Source: JBBROS01 sp965260935 (GTDB taxonomy: Bacteria > Pseudomonadota > Alphaproteobacteria > Acetobacterales > Acetobacteraceae). From it: a stretch of DNA of 64,000 bases. This document shows positions 44,947 to 53,611 of this stretch, piece by piece. Below the pieces are notes generated by a model that saw only the letters and a program-made list of their open reading frames with translations, was not told the origin of the DNA and made no database searches. Positions within the stretch are counted from its first letter, which is position 1, and each line of letters begins with the position of its first letter. A program made the position numbers and the translations under genes. The stretch spans positions 2,108,001-2,172,000 of the forward strand of contig OZ253374.1 of NCBI GenBank assembly GCA_965260935.1. Reading direction: 5' to 3'.

Positions 44947-45876
44947 GTGACCTATACCGACGTTATCCTGCAGCAGGCCATCAACGGCCTCAGCGTGGGC
45001 GCGATGTACTCCCTTCTCGCCCTCGGCTTCACCCTCGTCTACGGCATCGCCGAACTCATCAACTTCGCCCACTTCAACGTCTTCATGGTCGGCGCGATGG
45101 CCGCGATGCTCGCCTTGCAAGCTTTCGGCATTTCCGGCCAGCAAACGGTCCTTACCGGCCTCCCGCTCATCGGCGTCCTCGCCGCTGCCTTCGCCGCGGC
45201 TATGCTCGTCTGCGGCGGCATCGGCGTTGCCATGGAACGCACGCTGCTCCGCCCGCTCCGCAACGTCAAAGGCCCGGCGGCCATGATCACCACCATCGGT
45301 GTCTCCTACGTCCTGTTCAACGCCGTGCTCCTGACCCTTGGCTCCGACTCGCAGAACTTCCCCAACCCGTTGCCGCCCGCCGCCTACCATATCGGCGGCG
45401 CCGTGCTTCGCCTGCGCGAGATCCTGATCTGGGCCATCGCCACTATCCTGATGGCGCTGCTGACCTACTTCGTCCGCTACACCCGCCTCGGCAAAGCCAT
45501 GCGTGCCACCGCCCAGGACCCGGAAGCCGCCCGCATGATGGGCGTCGACGTCGACCGCGTCGTGATGACCGCCTTCTTCGTCGGCTCCGCCCTCGCCGGC
45601 GCGTCCGGCATGATCTTCGGCCTCTATTACAACCTCGCCAAGGTCGACATGGGCTTCGCCGCGGGCCTGCGCGCCTTCACCGCGGCCGTGCTCGGCGGCA
45701 TCGGCAACGTCCCCGGCGCCATGCTCGGCGGCATCCTGATTGGCCTCATCGAAGCGGCAAGCGCGCAGTTCTTCGGCGCCGCCTGGTCAGACGTCGTCAT
45801 CTTCGGCCTGCTCGTCGTCGTGCTCACCCTTCAGCCATCCGGCTTGCTGGGCCAGATCGCCCCGAACAAGTCCTAG
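44947..45876 (+). CDS. livH: branched-chain amino acid ABC transporter permease
   Basis: 309 residues, about eight membrane helices. Family signs: INGLSVGAMYSLLALGFTLV, GIAELINFAHFNVFMVGAMA, MRATAQDPEAARMMGVDVDR and the end LGGIGNVPGAMLGGILIGLI. Start is the GTG giving VTYTDVILQQAING, 17 bp after livK. It pairs with the LivM part of the next gene to form the membrane channel. Confidence 0.93.
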   Translation: MTYTDVILQQAINGLSVGAMYSLLALGFTLVYGIAELINFAHFNVFMVGAMAAMLALQAFGISGQQTVLTGLPLIGVLAAAFAAAMLVCGGIGVAMERTLLRPLRNVKGPAAMITTIGVSYVLFNAVLLTLGSDSQNFPNPLPPAAYHIGGAVLRLREILIWAIATILMALLTYFVRYTRLGKAMRATAQDPEAARMMGVDVDRVVMTAFFVGSALAGASGMIFGLYYNLAKVDMGFAAGLRAFTAAVLGGIGNVPGAMLGGILIGLIEAASAQFFGAAWSDVVIFGLLVVVLTLQPSGLLGQIAPNKS

Positions 45877-45879
45877 CCG

Positions 45880-47883
45880 ATGCCCAGCCTATTCGCCCAC
45901 CTAACCCGTCGCTTCTCTCCAGCCCAACGTCGAGCCGCGGCACTCCTCGCGCTGGCCGCCGTCCTTGCCGCCTTTCCACTCGTCACCGACAACGACGCGA
46001 ACGTCGACAGCGCCGCCAACGCGCTCTCATACGCAGCCCTTGCCCTCGGCCTAAATATCGTCGTCGGCTTCGCCGGGCTGCTCGACCTCGGCTATGCCGC
46101 CTTCTTCGCCATTGGCGCGTACTTCTACGGCATCCTGACCAGCTTCCAGGTGATGCCGTTCTGGAGTCCCGGCTGGGCGCCGCTCGCCGCGATCGGCTTG
46201 GTCGAGAAAATGAACCAGGGCGGCCCGGACCTCGTCCATTTCACCCTCTCTTTCTGGCTCGCCTTGCCGCTCTCGGCCCTCGTCACCGCCGTGTTCGGCA
46301 TCCTGTTCGGCGCGCCCACCCTGCGCCTGCGCGGCGACTACCTCGCCATCGTCACCCTCGGTTTCGGCGAGATCGTCCCTATCCTTGCTCGCAACCTGGA
46401 TTGGCTCACCAACGGCGCGGCCGGCCTCAACGGCGTTCAGGCCCCGAAGCTGTTCGATTTCAACTTCGGGGTCAGCGCCACCCCCTATTACTACGTCGGC
46501 CTGATCCTGGTCGCGTTCCTGATCTTCGTCTCCGCCCGCCTGCGGGACAGCCGCATCGGCCGCGCCTGGATGGCGATCCGCGAGGATGAGACCGCCGCCG
46601 GCGCCATGGGCGTGAACCCCGTGCGCTTCAAGCTGCTCGCCTTCGCCATTGGCGCCGGGTTCGCTGGCATGACGGGCGTCTACTTCGTCGCCAAGCTCCA
46701 GACCGCGACGCCGGAGATGTTCAATTTCAACGTCTCCTCCATGCTCCTTGTCATGGTCGTTCTGGGCGGCATGGGCAGCGTCTGGGGCGTCGTCGTCGGG
46801 GCGGTCCTCCTGCAACTGATGCAATCCTGGTTCCTGCCCGAACTCAGCGCCTGGCTTCACCTGCTCGGAGACGCCACCGGCAGCGCCGCGCTCCAGCGCG
46901 TCGATCTCGTGCAATGGACCCAGCTCATCTTCGGCGTCATCCTCATCACGATGATGCTGTTCCGCCGCCAGGGCCTCATCCCCGCCCGCCGCGAGCTTGC
47001 AGCCCTCACCTTCGAGGCCCAGCACGCCACCGTCGCCCGCGGCGGCTTCCAGGACCTCGCCGCTCTGCCGAAATGGCAGCCCGGCCCCGGCGCCCTGCTC
47101 GACATCAACGGCGTCAGCGTCAAGTTCGGCGGCCTCACCGCCCTGAACGGCATCACCATCGACATCCCGCACGGCAGCGTCGTCGCCGTGATCGGCCCCA
47201 ACGGCTCCGGCAAATCGACGCTGTTCAACGTCATCACCGGCCTCGTGCCAGCGGCCAGCGGCTCGATCCGCTTCCAGGGCGACGAGCTGCTCGGCCGCGC
47301 GCCGCATCAGGTGCTGGCCCGGGGCGTCGCCCGCACCTTCCAGAACATCCGCGTGTTCCCCGGCCTTTCCGTGCTGGAGAATGTGCTGATCGGCCGCCAC
47401 GCCCGCCTGCGCAGCGGCGCGATCTCGTCCGTGCTGCGCACGTCGGCCAATCGCCGCGAGGAGCAGGCGGCCCGGCAAGCCGCGATCGGCATCGCCGGCC
47501 TGTTCGGCAACCGGCTGACCCCGCGGCTGCAGCAATCCGTCAGCGGCCTGAGCTACGCCAACCGCCGCCGGGTCGAGATCGCCCGCGCGCTGGCCTCCCG
47601 TCCCGAAATCCTCCTGCTCGACGAGCCGACCGCCGGCATGAACCCGGCGGAAACCCTCGAACTCGCCGAGCAGATCAAGTCCCTTCACGCCCAGGGCCTG
47701 ACCATCCTGATTATCGAGCACAAGCTCGACGTGGTGACCACGCTCGCCGACAAGGTCGTCGTGCTGGACCACGGCGAGAAGATCGCCGAAGGCCGCCCCG
47801 AGGAGGTCCGCCGCAACGAGCAGGTGCTCACCGCCTATTTGGGCCGCGCCGCCAGGGCCGCGATGGAGGCCGAGGTTGCTTGA
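45880..47883 (+). CDS. fused branched-chain amino acid ABC permease and ATPase (LivM-LivG)
   Basis: 667 residues in one frame. The first ~370 are a LivM-type permease (LGLNIVVGFAGLLDLGYAAF; GDYLAIVTLGFGEIVPILAR; AIREDETAAGAMGVN). From about residue 405 a LivG-type ATPase follows: Walker A GPNGSGKST, signature-like VSGLSYANRRRVEIARAL and Walker B ILLLDEPTAGMNP. Usually these are separate livM and livG genes. The linker region (about 365-405) is EAQHATVARGGFQDLAALPK. Stop overlaps the livF start by 8 bases. Confidence 0.92.
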   Translation: MPSLFAHLTRRFSPAQRRAAALLALAAVLAAFPLVTDNDANVDSAANALSYAALALGLNIVVGFAGLLDLGYAAFFAIGAYFYGILTSFQVMPFWSPGWAPLAAIGLVEKMNQGGPDLVHFTLSFWLALPLSALVTAVFGILFGAPTLRLRGDYLAIVTLGFGEIVPILARNLDWLTNGAAGLNGVQAPKLFDFNFGVSATPYYYVGLILVAFLIFVSARLRDSRIGRAWMAIREDETAAGAMGVNPVRFKLLAFAIGAGFAGMTGVYFVAKLQTATPEMFNFNVSSMLLVMVVLGGMGSVWGVVVGAVLLQLMQSWFLPELSAWLHLLGDATGSAALQRVDLVQWTQLIFGVILITMMLFRRQGLIPARRELAALTFEAQHATVARGGFQDLAALPKWQPGPGALLDINGVSVKFGGLTALNGITIDIPHGSVVAVIGPNGSGKSTLFNVITGLVPAASGSIRFQGDELLGRAPHQVLARGVARTFQNIRVFPGLSVLENVLIGRHARLRSGAISSVLRTSANRREEQAARQAAIGIAGLFGNRLTPRLQQSVSGLSYANRRRVEIARALASRPEILLLDEPTAGMNPAETLELAEQIKSLHAQGLTILIIEHKLDVVTTLADKVVVLDHGEKIAEGRPEEVRRNEQVLTAYLGRAARAAMEAEVA

Positions 47884-48625
47884 CAGGCTGAGCCGCCCCT
47901 TGCTCGAGTTCCGCGGCGTCAACACCCATTACGGCGACCTGCATGTCCTGAAAGACGTCAACTACAGCATCGCCCCCGGCGAGATCGTCTGCCTGCTGGG
48001 CGGCAACGCCTGCGGCAAGTCCACCACCATGAAAACCATCATGGGCGTCGTCCGTCCCACCACCGGCACGGTTTTGTTCGAGGGCGAGCCGATCGAGCGC
48101 CTGTCTACCAGCCTGCGCGTCCAGCGCGGCATCAGCCCGGTGCTCGAAGCGCGCCGCCTGTTCCCCCGCATGACCGTCTACGAGAACCTCGAGATGGGCG
48201 CCTACGCCCGCAAGCGCGGCCCCGGGTTCAACGAGGACCTGGAGCGGGTCTACGCCTTGTTCCCCCGCGTCAAGGAACGCCGGGCACAGCTCGCCGGCAC
48301 CCTCTCCGGCGGCGAGCAGCAGATGGTCGCCATCGGACGCGCGCTGATGGGCCGCCCCCGGCTGATCTGCATGGACGAGCCGTCGATGGGCCTTTCGCCG
48401 CTGTTCGTCGAGCAGGTGTTCGACATCATCCAGGAGATCAACCGCCAGGGCGCCACCATTTTCATGGTCGAGCAGAACGCCGCCATGGCGCTGACGGTCG
48501 CGCATCGCGCGTATGTCCTGCAAACCGGCGTGGTCGTTCTCTCCGGCTCGGCCGCGGAGCTGCGCCAGAACGAGGATGTCCGCCAAGCCTACCTCGGCGA
48601 AATGCAAGTCTCCGCTACGCCGTAA
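47876..48625 (+). CDS. livF: branched-chain amino acid ABC transporter ATPase LivF
   Basis: 249 residues. Walker A is GGNACGKST (note Ala-Cys in place of the more usual Gly-Ala/Ser), signature LSGGEQQMVAIGRALM, Walker B LICMDEPSMGLSP, and H-loop-like MVEQNAAMAL. It is the second ATPase subunit of the Liv importer. The start is TTG at 47876 with GGAGG six bases upstream, which decides the start. It overlaps the fused gene's stop, showing translational coupling. Confidence 0.92.
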   Translation: MLDRLSRPLLEFRGVNTHYGDLHVLKDVNYSIAPGEIVCLLGGNACGKSTTMKTIMGVVRPTTGTVLFEGEPIERLSTSLRVQRGISPVLEARRLFPRMTVYENLEMGAYARKRGPGFNEDLERVYALFPRVKERRAQLAGTLSGGEQQMVAIGRALMGRPRLICMDEPSMGLSPLFVEQVFDIIQEINRQGATIFMVEQNAAMALTVAHRAYVLQTGVVVLSGSAAELRQNEDVRQAYLGEMQVSATP

Positions 48626-48815
48626 ACGGGTCAATCAGATGACGCCCTCGATTAGGGGTAGCTTTCCGCTTTTAGTTGTGCAAAGTTAAGTGGCGGCTGA
48701 ACTTTTCAGCCGGGGCCAGATTCTGCTCGTCCTACCCGTCGTGCCGTTCCCCCCAATTGGAAAGTCCGAACGTTCCGCATGTCCGCGGGACGCAAGCCAG
48801 TCATGGAGGCACACG

Positions 48816-49022
48816 ATGTCGACAGGTTCAGTAAAGTGGTTCAACCCGCAAAAGGGTTTCGGTTTCATCCAGCCGAGCGATGGCTCAAAGGACGTTTTCG
48901 TCCATATCTCCGCGGTCGAGCGCGCTGGCATGAGCACCCTCAATGAGGGCCAGGAAATCAGCTTCGACCTTGAGCAAGGCAAGCAGGGCAAGGTTTCGGC
49001 CGTAAACCTGAAGGCCAGCTAA
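48816..49022 (+). CDS. cold-shock domain protein
   Basis: 68 residues, a single OB fold: MSTGSVKWFNPQKGFGFIQP (RNP1 KGFGFI), DVFVHISAVERAG (RNP2 VFVHIS) and a short tail KVSAVNLKAS. A GGAGG Shine-Dalgarno lies seven bases before the ATG. CspA-type proteins bind single-stranded RNA and melt secondary structure. The 190-bp gap before it contains no gene, so the gene probably has its own promoter and a leader of some length. Terminator-like hairpin follows. Confidence 0.95.
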   Translation: MSTGSVKWFNPQKGFGFIQPSDGSKDVFVHISAVERAGMSTLNEGQEISFDLEQGKQGKVSAVNLKAS

Positions 49023-49027
49023 GAAAC

Positions 49028-49055
49028 GGGGCGGCGCCGCAAGACGCCGCCCTTT
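49028..49055 (+). terminator. hairpin after the cold-shock gene
   Basis: GGGCGGCG and CGCCGCCC form an 8-bp GC stem around an eight- to nine-base loop, followed by TTT. It could terminate or attenuate before the next small gene, which starts 19 bp later; the T run is short. Confidence 0.6.
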
Positions 49056-49073
49056 CCATAACGGAGGACATCG

Positions 49074-49277
49074 ATGTCCGTGCACAAGTTCGCCGTGGGA
49101 GACCGCGTCACGCTTCAGCCCGACCGCCTCAACGCCAACGTCCGCCCCGGCATCTACACGATCGTCCGCGCCATGCCTGCGACGTCGCAAGGATGCCAAT
49201 ATCGCGCCAAGAACGCGCTCGACAGCCACGAGCGCGTGTTCAATGAGGACCAGCTCCGCAGCGCCGCCAAGGGCTGA
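49074..49277 (+). CDS. small conserved hypothetical protein
   Basis: 67 residues: KFAVGDRVTLQPDRLNANVR, then GIYTIVRAMPATSQGCQYRA and SHERVFNEDQLR. It looks like an SH3-like/KOW-type beta barrel, a guess from the GDRV...GIYTIV pattern. It lies 51 bp after the cold-shock gene with GGAGG before the ATG, so it is probably co-expressed. I recall similar short genes beside cspA in related bacteria, but function is unknown. Confidence 0.72.
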   Translation: MSVHKFAVGDRVTLQPDRLNANVRPGIYTIVRAMPATSQGCQYRAKNALDSHERVFNEDQLRSAAKG

Positions 49278-49633
49278 CCGCCTCGAAAATAACCGAGGTT
49301 CGCACATCCTAGTGCTAGAGGCACTGCCGCCATTGCCATAGCCCGCCTCAGACGTTTCGAGGGCAATGTATAGCAAGCAAGCCTCCGATCGCATTTTCAT
49401 TTGCCGGGCGCTCTGCAAGCTCGAACGCCGTCGCTAGAGGCATTGCGACACACGGCGCACTTACGCACTCTCCAAGATTGCGCCCGGCTTGCCGCCCATC
49501 CGGTATCGCAAGCCAATATCGTGCCGAAAAATCAGTGGTTAAACTTGCTCCCTGGTTGGTGGCGTAAATCATGCCCGCCTAACAACTGCGCCGCCTCGCC
49601 AACGCCGCGCCAGCCCATACAGGAGCCTCATTT
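49278..49633. other. intergenic region with no gene called
   Basis: About 356 bases. Short open frames on both strands (for example a 74-codon minus frame ending at 49348) have no motif, no ribosome-binding site and lower-quality codon use, so none is called. The sequence CTAGAGGCA(C/T)TG occurs twice (49313 and 49435 region). CAGGAGCC before position 49634 is the ribosome-binding site of the M20 gene. Confidence 0.5.
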
Positions 49634-50797
49634 ATGTCAGCCATCGAACACATCGCCCGCGACCACGAGGCGCTGACCGCGATCCGCCAGGACCTCCACG
49701 CCCACCCGGAACTCGGCCTGGAGGAGCACCGCACCGCCGCCATCGTCGCCGACGCGCTCGAAAGCTACGGCATCGAAGTCCATCGCGGCATCGGCAAGAC
49801 CGGCATCGTCGGCGTGCTGCGCAACGGCTCAGGCAACCGCGCCGTCGGCCTGCGCGCCGACATGGACGCGCTGCCGATCCACGAGCTGACCGATCTCCCC
49901 TACCGCTCCACGGTTCCCGGCAAGATGCACGCCTGCGGCCACGACGGCCACACCGCCATGCTCCTCGGCGCGGCCAAGTACCTCGCCGAGACCCGCCGCT
50001 TCAGCGGCGCCGTCCACTTCATCTTCCAACCCGGCGAGGAAGGCTGCGGCGGCGCGCTCGCCATGCTGAACGACGGCCTGTTCGACCGCTTTCCCTGCGA
50101 CGTCATCTACGGGATGCACAACCGCACCGGCATGGACGTCGGAACCTTCGCCGTGCGCGAGGGCGCGATGATGGCCGGCGGCGCGTTCTTCGACATCGCC
50201 ATCACCGGCAAAGGCTCTCACGGCGCACGCCCCGACGCCGGCATCGACCCGGTGCTGACCGCCTGCTACCTGGCCACCGCCCTGCAATCCATCGTCTCCC
50301 GCAATCTCTCCCCCAGGGACCCGGCCGTGGTCAGCGTCACGAAGATCGTCGGCGGCGACGCCTACAACGTGATCCCGCAAACCGCCGTTCTTTCCGGCAC
50401 CGCACGCTTCTACGACCGCCGGGTCGGCGGGCAGATCGAGGCCGCCATGCGTCGCCTCGCGGACGGCGTGGCGTCCGGCTTCGGCGCAACGGCCGAGACC
50501 GGATGGCGCTTGATCTTCGCCCCTACGGTCAACGCCCCCGAACCCACCGAAGCGGTGAAGGCAGCCGTCATCGACTTGGTCGGCGAGGCGAAGCTGGACA
50601 CGACCAAGCCGCCCGTCATGGGTTCGGAGGACTTCTCGTTCATGCTGGAACGCGTCCCCGGCGCATACTTGAATGTCGGCAACGGCCCCGGCTTCGCCCC
50701 GCACCACCCGGAGTATGCGTTCAACGACGCCGCGATTCCGTACGGGGCCGGGCTATATGCGCGGCTGGTGGAAAGGGAACTACTCGCAGGAAATTAG
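49634..50797 (+). CDS. M20 family amidohydrolase (hippurate hydrolase/aminoacylase type)
   Basis: 387 residues. Zinc-site features of M20D: IRQDLHAHPELGLEEHRTA, MHACGHDGHTAMLLGAAKYL, FIFQPGEEGCGGALAMLNDG, VIYGMHNRTGMDVG, and in the last third MGSEDFSFMLERVPGAYLNV. It removes N-acyl groups from amino acids such as hippurate or N-acetyl amino acids; the exact substrate is not clear. The ATG giving MSAIEHIARDHEA has a CAGGAG nearby upstream. Last intact gene before the IS-rich zone. Confidence 0.93.
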   Translation: MSAIEHIARDHEALTAIRQDLHAHPELGLEEHRTAAIVADALESYGIEVHRGIGKTGIVGVLRNGSGNRAVGLRADMDALPIHELTDLPYRSTVPGKMHACGHDGHTAMLLGAAKYLAETRRFSGAVHFIFQPGEEGCGGALAMLNDGLFDRFPCDVIYGMHNRTGMDVGTFAVREGAMMAGGAFFDIAITGKGSHGARPDAGIDPVLTACYLATALQSIVSRNLSPRDPAVVSVTKIVGGDAYNVIPQTAVLSGTARFYDRRVGGQIEAAMRRLADGVASGFGATAETGWRLIFAPTVNAPEPTEAVKAAVIDLVGEAKLDTTKPPVMGSEDFSFMLERVPGAYLNVGNGPGFAPHHPEYAFNDAAIPYGAGLYARLVERELLAGN

Positions 50798-50804
50798 GGA
50801 GACT

Positions 50805-50945
50805 TACTGAAGCGCCGGATCAAGGCGACGGTGCGCCGGCCCAAGATCCTTGCTTTCTGTTGCGATGCACGTCCATGCGCTTCTCGTAGTCTTGCACCAG
50901 CCTGCGCCAGCGTGTCATCCAATTGATGGTGCGCTCCTCAAGGCC
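50805..50945 (-). pseudogene. transposase C-terminal remnant (IS5/IS4-type)
   Basis: Read on the minus strand, a short frame gives ERTINWMTRWRRLVQDYEKR followed by MDV, which is the typical end of IS5-type transposases (the ERTxxWxxRxRRLxxDYE block). Downstream, in other frames, an ALIRRFSK end is seen, indicating frameshifts. No start or catalytic part is present. It is fused directly to the end of the UDP-glucose dehydrogenase remnant. Confidence 0.6.
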
Positions 50946-51094
50946 AGGCTCGTAGCTCCGGATCTTGCCGTTGTTCAACGTCTCGATCTTGCTGGCGTTG
51001 GTGTCGACGCAGCGGATGGTGTGGCCAAAATCCGCGCCAAGCAGCCGCCGACCACCAAGCCGACGTAGCCGGCGCCCGTCATCGCGATCTTCAT
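50946..51094 (-). pseudogene. ugd: UDP-glucose 6-dehydrogenase, 5' remnant
   Basis: The minus strand reads MKIAMTGAGYVGLVVGGCLA from an ATG at 51094, then after a one-base deletion ADFGHT-like sequence continues as DFGHTIRCVDTNASKIETLN and YEPGLEE. This is the N-terminal Rossmann part of UDP-glucose 6-dehydrogenase; everything after about residue 55 is missing and replaced by a transposase remnant. The gene is dead. Confidence 0.75.
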
Positions 51095-51620
51095 GTCACG
51101 TCGTCAGTATTGAGTTGGCCTGCGTAAGCAGCGAGCGTGTCGGCCAGCATGTGCTGCAGGCCGAACCGCTGTTTGATGAAAACCGGCGCACCGACGCGCG
51201 CGGTTGCACATGGGGGTGTTGAGGAGCAAGCCGCTGACCGCGCCGGCCAGCGCCGCCGCCTCGTCGCTCTCCACCAAAAAGTCGGTGACGCCTTCACCAC
51301 GGCTTCGCCCGAGCCGCCGGCCTTGGTGGTCACGACCGGCACGCCGAGCGCCTGCGCTTTAAGCAGCACATTGGGCAGGCCCTCGACCTCGCTCGCGAGC
51401 AGCATCGCGTCCACCGCCGCGATCCACGGCTCGACCGGGCTTTTGCGCCCGGGCCGGGACACTGCTCCACAAACCCAATAAGCTGCTCAAGCCTGGCGCT
51501 ATACTCGGCATCATGCATGAAGCAAGCAAAAGCCGCCTTGGCCGTTCGCACCGCCTCCGACGGCGGCAAGGCGTGCGGCGGCCCGAGCGCCGCTCTGCAC
51601 GTGATCGGGTCCATCGCCGC
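51091..51620 (-). pseudogene. glycosyltransferase (group 1) remnant
   Basis: Fragments of a glycosyltransferase family 4-like C-terminus lie in different frames of the minus strand: VEPWIAAVDAMLLASEVEGL, PNVLLKAQALGVPVVTTKAG and GSGEAV in one, then VTDFLVESDEAAALAGAVSG in a second, then APVFIKQRFGLQHMLADTLA back in the first. At least two frameshifts. The first part (about 51500-51620) is ambiguous and may be non-homologous. The 3' end overlaps the ATG of the ugd remnant. Confidence 0.65.
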
Positions 51621-51621
51621 A

Positions 51622-52656
51622 TTAGACCCCGTAGTACGACCGATACCACTCGACAAAGGACGCGACGCCGTGCTCAACCGGCGTATTGGGGCGGAAGCCG
51701 GTCAGGTGTTCCAGGTAACGTGTATCGGCCCAGGTCCGCGGCACGTCGCCGGGCTGCATGTCGAGATTGATGCGCTCGATGGGCCGCCCGGTCGCGCGCT
51801 CGATGGCGGCGATGAAATCGAGCAAGCTGACCGGCGCGTTGTTGCCGATGTTCACCACCCGGTAAGGCCCGGCCTGGCTTGCGCCCGGCTCGCCCTCGGC
51901 CCCGTCCGCCGCTTCGGCCTCGTCGCTGCCGCCGCCCGGCGCCAAGGCGGGCGGGTTGTTCGCCAATCGCATGACCGCCTCGACCAAATCGTCGATGTAG
52001 GTGAAGTCCCGTGCCATGTTGCCGTGGTTGTAGACCTCGATCGGCTTGCCCTTCAGCGCGTTCTCGGTGAAGCGGAACAGCGCCATGTCCGGACGCCCCC
52101 ATGGCCCATAAACGGTGAAGAAGCGGAATGCCGTGGTCGGAATGTCCCAGAGGTGGGCGTAGCAGTGCGCCATGCCCTCCGTCGCCTTCTTGGTCGCCGC
52201 ATACAGTGTCAGCGGATGGTCGGTCCGCTGCTCCTCGGTGAACGGCAGGGTCCGGTTCGCGCCGTAAACCGAGGACGTCGAGGCCAGCATCAGATGACTG
52301 ACCCGGTGTTCCCGGGCGAGCTCGAGCACGTTGAACGTCCCCACCAGGTTGGCGCTGACGTAGGCCCGTGGGTTCTCCAGGCTGTAGCGGACCCCGGCCT
52401 GGGCTGCCAGGTGGACGATGACGTCGGGCGCCGCTTTCGCCACCGCCTCCTGCAAGACGGCCTGGTCCTCCAGCATGATCTCGTTGCGGGTGAACCCGGG
52501 ACGCTGCGCCAGGATCTCATGCCGCCGCCGCTTGAGCTCGACGTCGTAATAACTCGTCATGCCGTCAACCCCGCTGACGGAATGTCCCTCGTCCAGCAAC
52601 CGCCGGCTCAGGTGGAAGCCAATGAACCCGGCGCTGCCGGTAACAAGGTATCGCAT
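51622..52656 (-). CDS. NAD-dependent epimerase, UDP-glucuronate 4-epimerase-like
   Basis: 344 residues, apparently intact. Short-chain dehydrogenase fold: MRYLVTGSAGFIGFHLSRRL with GxxGFIG, LMLASTSSVYGAN, the YAATKKATE catalytic Tyr-Lys, and a sugar-binding FRFFTVYGPWGRPDMALFRF. A loop near residue 245-270 is an Ala/Gly/Glu-rich insertion. By similarity it converts UDP-glucuronate to UDP-galacturonate for surface polysaccharides. The ATG giving MRYLVTG is used rather than a long open frame upstream that runs through IS remnants. Its polysaccharide neighbours are pseudogenes. Confidence 0.9.
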   Translation of the reverse strand: MRYLVTGSAGFIGFHLSRRLLDEGHSVSGVDGMTSYYDVELKRRRHEILAQRPGFTRNEIMLEDQAVLQEAVAKAAPDVIVHLAAQAGVRYSLENPRAYVSANLVGTFNVLELAREHRVSHLMLASTSSVYGANRTLPFTEEQRTDHPLTLYAATKKATEGMAHCYAHLWDIPTTAFRFFTVYGPWGRPDMALFRFTENALKGKPIEVYNHGNMARDFTYIDDLVEAVMRLANNPPALAPGGGSDEAEAADGAEGEPGASQAGPYRVVNIGNNAPVSLLDFIAAIERATGRPIERINLDMQPGDVPRTWADTRYLEHLTGFRPNTPVEHGVASFVEWYRSYYGV

Positions 52657-52733
52657 CGTTGCTGCCTTCTGCTCGGCGGCGCTTAAGCCCGGTGGTCCGC
52701 CCATCCCTTGGGCCCCACCCTTAGGCCCCCCTC

Positions 52734-53525
52734 TTAGGCATGGTCCAGCACCGCCCGGAACAAAAGCACGAACACGGCCCAAGCTGAAAGCGTGCTCACC
52801 ACCACGATCGCCGACGATTGCAGCCGCGGCGGCATCACAGCGTTCTCGGGCGTGCGCAGCTCTGCTAAGCGCGTGCGCCGGTCCCGCCGGTCGAAGCCGA
52901 ACACGCCCTATGTTGCGAGTAGTTCTTTGATCCGGTTGGCGTGCCGGATGTGTTCGGCCAGCAACGCTTCGCGCTCGAGGGTCAGGCGGCGCGCGTCCTC
53001 GGCCGCAAAGGCGGCCGCACCATCGCGCGCGCCTGCCGCTCACCGCGTACCCAGGCCATCAGCGTGCACAGCATCGCCTCGGCATCGATCCGGTCCGTTT
53101 TGACGCGGCGGCTGCGCCGGTTCACCGCAATCGAGGACGGGTCCACCACCAGGCTGCGCACTCCATACGCGTCCAGTAGGCGATGGCCCTCCGCTGGCTT
53201 TCCAACGGCTGCGCCGTCGGCGCCTTTCGGCCAGCTCCGCCCAGAACCCGTCGCGGCCGGCCTCCTGCATGGCAACCACCGCCACCGAACGACCGCAGCG
53301 CCGCTCGGCACGCTTCTGCAAGCGCCGCAGCAGCGCAAGCAGGCCGGGGCCGTCGCACGCCGTCAAGTCGTGCTCGCTGGCCTTGTTCTCGCCCGGTGCG
53401 CTGGCCGTCACCATCCAGCTCGGCAAGCTCAGCTCCAGGGTCGCGAACAGCCTGGCGCCCATGTCGATCGGCGTGGCAGGATCGGAATGGGCGGCGGCGG
53501 CGGCAGGATGCTCGGTGTGCGGCAT
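52734..53525 (-). pseudogene. IS110-family transposase, multiply broken
   Basis: Pieces of an IS110-type DEDD transposase in several minus frames: HDLTACDGPGLLALLRRLQK and VAVVAMQEAGRDGFWAEL in one; VRSLVVDPSSIAVNRRSRRV, KTDRIDAEAMLCTLMAWVRG in another; then DARRLTLEREALLAEHIRHA, NRIKELLAT and a TAG stop at 52908-52910 where a Gln codon is expected, continuing GVFGFDRRDRRTRLAEL and ENAVMPPRL. After that the frame passes into a hydrophobic tail SSAIVVVSTLSAWAVFVLLF that is not transposase. At least two frameshifts, one nonsense codon and a truncated 3' end. Confidence 0.75.
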
Positions 53526-53611
53526 CGGGCGGAGCTGCCGAAGGTTCCTGCGACGCAGTCGCTGGAATGGTAGCGGAGAGGTCTTCAGGATGAAGTGGCA
53601 ACGACCTCAGC

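Noticed and set aside
46051..47925. A 624-codon minus-strand frame opposite the livM-livG fusion
   Set aside because: No motif or signal; mirrors the codon periodicity of the real plus-strand gene.
49401..49676. A 91-codon plus-strand frame before the M20 gene
   Set aside because: No ribosome-binding site, no conserved segment; overlaps the M20 start in another frame.
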